Positions 5,827 through 7,892 of a DNA stretch of 7,892 nucleotides are shown in pieces. The notes below the pieces were generated by a model that was not told the origin of the DNA, did no database searches, and worked only from the letters and a program-made list of their open reading frames with translations. The DNA comes from JBOHBN01 sp050698355 (GTDB lineage Bacteria; Actinomycetota; Actinomycetes; Streptosporangiales; WHST01). The stretch lies in assembly GCA_050698355.1 (NCBI GenBank), contig JBOHBN010000211.1, positions 1 to 7,892 on the forward strand, written 5' to 3'. Numbering within the stretch: the first letter of the stretch is position 1; each line of letters starts with the position of its first letter. The translations under genes and the position numbers were made by a program.

Positions 5827-7334
5827 CAGACCACGCTCCTGCGACTGCCGGAGGCGACGGGCGCGCCGGTGACCCTGTCGGCTGCGAGCCGGCCCGACAC
5901 CAGCGCGGTCGGCACGCCGACGCCTGGCACGGTGGCGCAGCCGGCCAACACGGCGTTGTCGACGCCGTGCGGCAGGTTCGCCGGGCGAAACGGTCCGGTC
6001 TGGGCGAAGGTGTGCGCGTAGGAGAACGGGGTTCCGGCCACCATGCCCTGCCTGCTCCATTCCGCCGGGGTGACCAGTCGCGTCATCTCGACCGAGTCGG
6101 GCAGCCCGGGTAGCAGGCGTTCGGCCACGGTGGCCAGCAGGTGCTGGGCATAATCCTCCTCCGCGGCGTCCCAGTCGATCGGTCCCTGCCGCAGGTTCGG
6201 CGCGGGTGCGAGCACATACCACAGATCGCGGCCGTCGGGGGCCAGTGCCGGGTCGGTGACGGACGGTCGAGTCACCAGCAGCGAGGGGTCGCTCATCACC
6301 CGGCCACCGTCGATGATCTCTGCGAAGGTGTCCTGCCACGCGGCACCGAAGGAGAGGGTGTGGTGCGTGGTGTCGGGTAGTCCCCGGCGAGTGCCGACAT
6401 GCAGCACCACGGCCGAGGGTGCCGGACGCAGCGGCACGACCCGCCGCGGCGCCCGGCCCACCAGCTCGTACGCGGCAGGTAGCTCGCAGGTGAGTACCAC
6501 CGCGTCGCAGGGCACGCGCAGCTCGGTGTCGGTGCGCACGGCGCGCAGCCGCGAGCCTGTCCGCTCCAGCGAGGTCACCGTCGAACCGTAGGCGAATCGC
6601 ACGCCTGCCGCCTCCGCCGCGGCGGCCAGCGCGTCCGGGAGGGCACGCATGCCACCGCGGGGGAAGTACACCCCGGCCACCGTGTCCATGTAGGCGATTA
6701 CCGCGTACACGGCCAGCGCGTCGTGGGGTGCCTGCCCGGCGTACAGCGACTGGAACGTAAACACCCGTCGCAGTCGCTCGTCGGACAGGAACCGACTCAC
6801 CGCCGCGTCGAGCCTGCGGAACGCACCCATGGCCACGAGGCGCCCGAGGCTGGGTGTGAGCAGGGAGAGCGGCGAGTCGGTGTTGGTTGCGATGAACCGA
6901 TCGAACTCTGCCCGGTACAGCGCGGCAAGCCACCGGCGCAGCCTGCGGTACCCGTCCGCCTCCTCGGAGCCGGCGAAGTCGGTGATCGCCTCCGCCATCG
7001 CGTCGGGGTCGGCGTGCACGTCGAGGGTGCTGCCGTCGGCGAATCGCGCCCGGTAGGCCGGGTCGAGGCGCGTCAACTCGAGCCGCTCGGTGAGACTCGA
7101 ACCGACGGCGGCCAGTGGCTCCTCGATCAGTTCGGGCATGGTCAGCACGGTCGGGCCGGTGTCGATGCGGTAGCCGTCGACGTCCATCCGTCCGGTCCTG
7201 CCGCCGGGCGTGTCGCCGCGTTCGACGACGGTGACCTGCCGCCCTCTCCCGGCCAGGTGCAGGGCCGCGGCGAGGCCGGCCAGGCCGGCGCCCACCACGA
7301 CGACGTGGTCGGTAGGGCCGGTCACAGTGCGCAT
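5826..7334 (-). CDS. crtI: Phytoene desaturase CrtI
   Basis: FAD-dependent desaturase of 502 residues, typical for CrtI. It introduces the double bonds that take phytoene to lycopene, at the membrane. Seen: the N-terminal dinucleotide-binding GAGLAG (15-20) with VVERG and GGRTGR (36-49); the substrate-side IDTGPTVLTMP (57-67); FPRGGMRALPDALA (224-237); and the C-terminal FAD motif AGCATVPGVGVPTALVSGR (464-482), close to the usual G-S/C-x-T-x-P-G-x-G-x-P form. The cyclase genes downstream imply lycopene as the product. The start ATG 7334-7332 lies three bases after the crtE stop TAG (7340-7338). No clear Shine-Dalgarno precedes it, so re-initiation after crtE is likely. A GTG at codon 4 (7325-7323) is a possible but less favoured start. 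The stop overlaps the crtB start by one base. Confidence 0.95.
   Translation of the reverse strand: MRTVTGPTDHVVVVGAGLAGLAAALHLAGRGRQVTVVERGDTPGGRTGRMDVDGYRIDTGPTVLTMPELIEEPLAAVGSSLTERLELTRLDPAYRARFADGSTLDVHADPDAMAEAITDFAGSEEADGYRRLRRWLAALYRAEFDRFIATNTDSPLSLLTPSLGRLVAMGAFRRLDAAVSRFLSDERLRRVFTFQSLYAGQAPHDALAVYAVIAYMDTVAGVYFPRGGMRALPDALAAAAEAAGVRFAYGSTVTSLERTGSRLRAVRTDTELRVPCDAVVLTCELPAAYELVGRAPRRVVPLRPAPSAVVLHVGTRRGLPDTTHHTLSFGAAWQDTFAEIIDGGRVMSDPSLLVTRPSVTDPALAPDGRDLWYVLAPAPNLRQGPIDWDAAEEDYAQHLLATVAERLLPGLPDSVEMTRLVTPAEWSRQGMVAGTPFSYAHTFAQTGPFRPANLPHGVDNAVLAGCATVPGVGVPTALVSGRLAADRVTGAPVASGSRRSVV
5836..5840 (-). promoter_or_regulatory. Ribosome binding site for crtB
   Basis: Minus-strand AGGAG lies nine bases before the ATG at 5826-5824, inside the 3' end of crtI. 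It fixes the crtB start at the TGATG junction. Confidence 0.55.
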
Positions 7335-7337
7335 CGG

Positions 7338-7892
7338 CTAGCACACCCGATCCGCGCAGCACCGCGCAGCCTGGCACAGGGCGGCGGTCACGAGCCCGTC
7401 CAACCCGCCATCGGCCAGCTCGGCGCAGGCTGACCTCACTCGCGTGGTGATCATGTGTTCTGCCGCGGCGCGCGCGCCGGTGGTCTCGATCAACCGCCGC
7501 CACTCCTCGACGTCCACCTCGGACAGCCGCTGCTGCTCGACCAGCGCGGCCAGCCTGGCACGTTGCACGGGGGTGGCCATCTGCTGTGCCAGTACCACCA
7601 CGCTGGTGGCCTTGCGCTCCGCCAGGTCACCGCCGCTGGGCTTGCCGGTGACGTCGGGGTGGCCGAACACGCCGAGCAGGTCGTCGCGGAGCTGGTACGC
7701 CTCGCCGACGAGCTCGCCGTACCGGCCGAGTACGGACAGCACACGATCTGGGCAGCCCGCCAGCGACGCGCCCAACTCCAGTGGCCTGCGGACGGTGTAG
7801 TTGCCGGACTTGCGACGAGCCACGTCGAGCACCTCGTCGAGGCTCGGATGGCGCTGCGCGTCGTTGAGGAGGTCGGCGAGCTGGCCTACGGC
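7338..7892 (-). CDS. crtE: Geranylgeranyl diphosphate synthase CrtE, C-terminal part (5' end outside the window)
   Basis: The frame is open to the right edge, so the N-terminal half with the first Asp-rich motif (DDxxD) is not visible; 184 residues remain, about half of a normal 350-residue actinobacterial polyprenyl synthase. The enzyme condenses IPP with allylic diphosphates to C20 GGPP, the CrtB substrate. Seen (numbered from the edge): KSGNYTVRRPLELGA (28-42), the conserved K-x4-T region before the active-site helices; and EAYQLRDDLLGVFG (64-77), the second Asp motif in the RDDxxxVFG form usual in actinobacterial GGPP synthases; then GKPSGGDLAERKAT (83-96), which carries the conserved Asp and Lys, with Gly where Asp is common (GDDL). 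A GTG at 7832 is an internal codon, not the start. The C-terminus is odd: four Cys in its last 12 residues, in a C-x4-CC-x4-C pattern. It is the first visible gene of the operon; the promoter is beyond the edge. Confidence 0.92.
   Translation of the reverse strand, partial: AVGQLADLLNDAQRHPSLDEVLDVARRKSGNYTVRRPLELGASLAGCPDRVLSVLGRYGELVGEAYQLRDDLLGVFGHPDVTGKPSGGDLAERKATSVVVLAQQMATPVQRARLAALVEQQRLSEVDVEEWRRLIETTGARAAAEHMITTRVRSACAELADGGLDGLVTAALCQAARCCADRVC

Noticed and set aside
4723..6021. Long + strand open frame opposite crtB, crtYc and the end of crtI
   Set aside because: Arg/Gly/Gln-rich shadow typical of GC-rich antisense frames, with no recognisable domain, and it covers three well-supported genes.
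6723..7433. + strand open frame opposite crtI and the end of crtE
   Set aside because: No motif and no plausible ribosome site; explained by GC-biased third positions of crtI.
4897..7503. A long minus-strand frame (868 codons) that would fuse CrtB to an upstream extension running through the crtI region
   Set aside because: The upstream part is low-complexity Arg/Gly/Ala-rich and is an out-of-frame reading of crtI, whose own frame gives a full, recognisable desaturase. crtB has a good start with AGGAG at 5840-5836.

Overview
The window is very GC-rich, almost entirely coding, and carries a carotenoid biosynthesis operon of actinomycete type. Three things point to a high-GC Actinomycetota host: the strong G/C preference at third codon positions, the actinobacterial split (heterodimeric) lycopene cyclase, and a crtU-type aromatising desaturase. 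The genus cannot be fixed from the sequence; a pseudonocardial or related filamentous actinomycete is only a guess.

Layout. Positions 1-987 (+ strand) hold the 3' part of a membrane protein gene of unknown function that begins before the window. Twelve bases later (988-999) it meets the end of a convergent minus-strand operon that fills the rest of the window and starts beyond its right edge. In transcription order (right to left) the operon reads: crtE (GGPP synthase, 3' part, 7892-7338), crtI (phytoene desaturase, 7334-5826), crtB (phytoene synthase, 5826-4897), crtYc (4895-4563) and crtYd (4566-4243; the two lycopene cyclase subunits), crtT (SAM methyltransferase, 4246-3521), crtU (carotene desaturase/methyl-shift enzyme, 3524-1992) and a Rieske iron-sulfur protein (1989-1000). 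All junctions overlap by 1-4 bases or leave gaps of 1-3 bases, so the operon looks like one translationally coupled unit. Its promoter is not in the window.

How the genes work together. CrtE makes C20 GGPP, CrtB condenses two GGPP to phytoene, CrtI desaturates phytoene to lycopene, CrtYc+CrtYd form beta rings, and CrtU converts beta rings into aromatic phi rings. The expected core product is isorenieratene or a one-ring aromatic relative. The methyltransferase and the Rieske protein are the unexplained tailoring candidates. The Rieske protein carries both the 2Fe-2S ligands and an N-x2-D-x2-H-x4-H motif typical of the mononuclear iron site of Rieske oxygenases. This suggests a real oxygenase, for example one that hydroxylates the aromatic carotenoid, rather than a simple electron carrier.

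No RNA genes, mobile elements, CRISPR arrays or regulators were seen. No gene-free stretch exceeds 12 bases. The core pathway is well known; the novelty, if any, lies in the coupled Rieske oxygenase and the methyltransferase.
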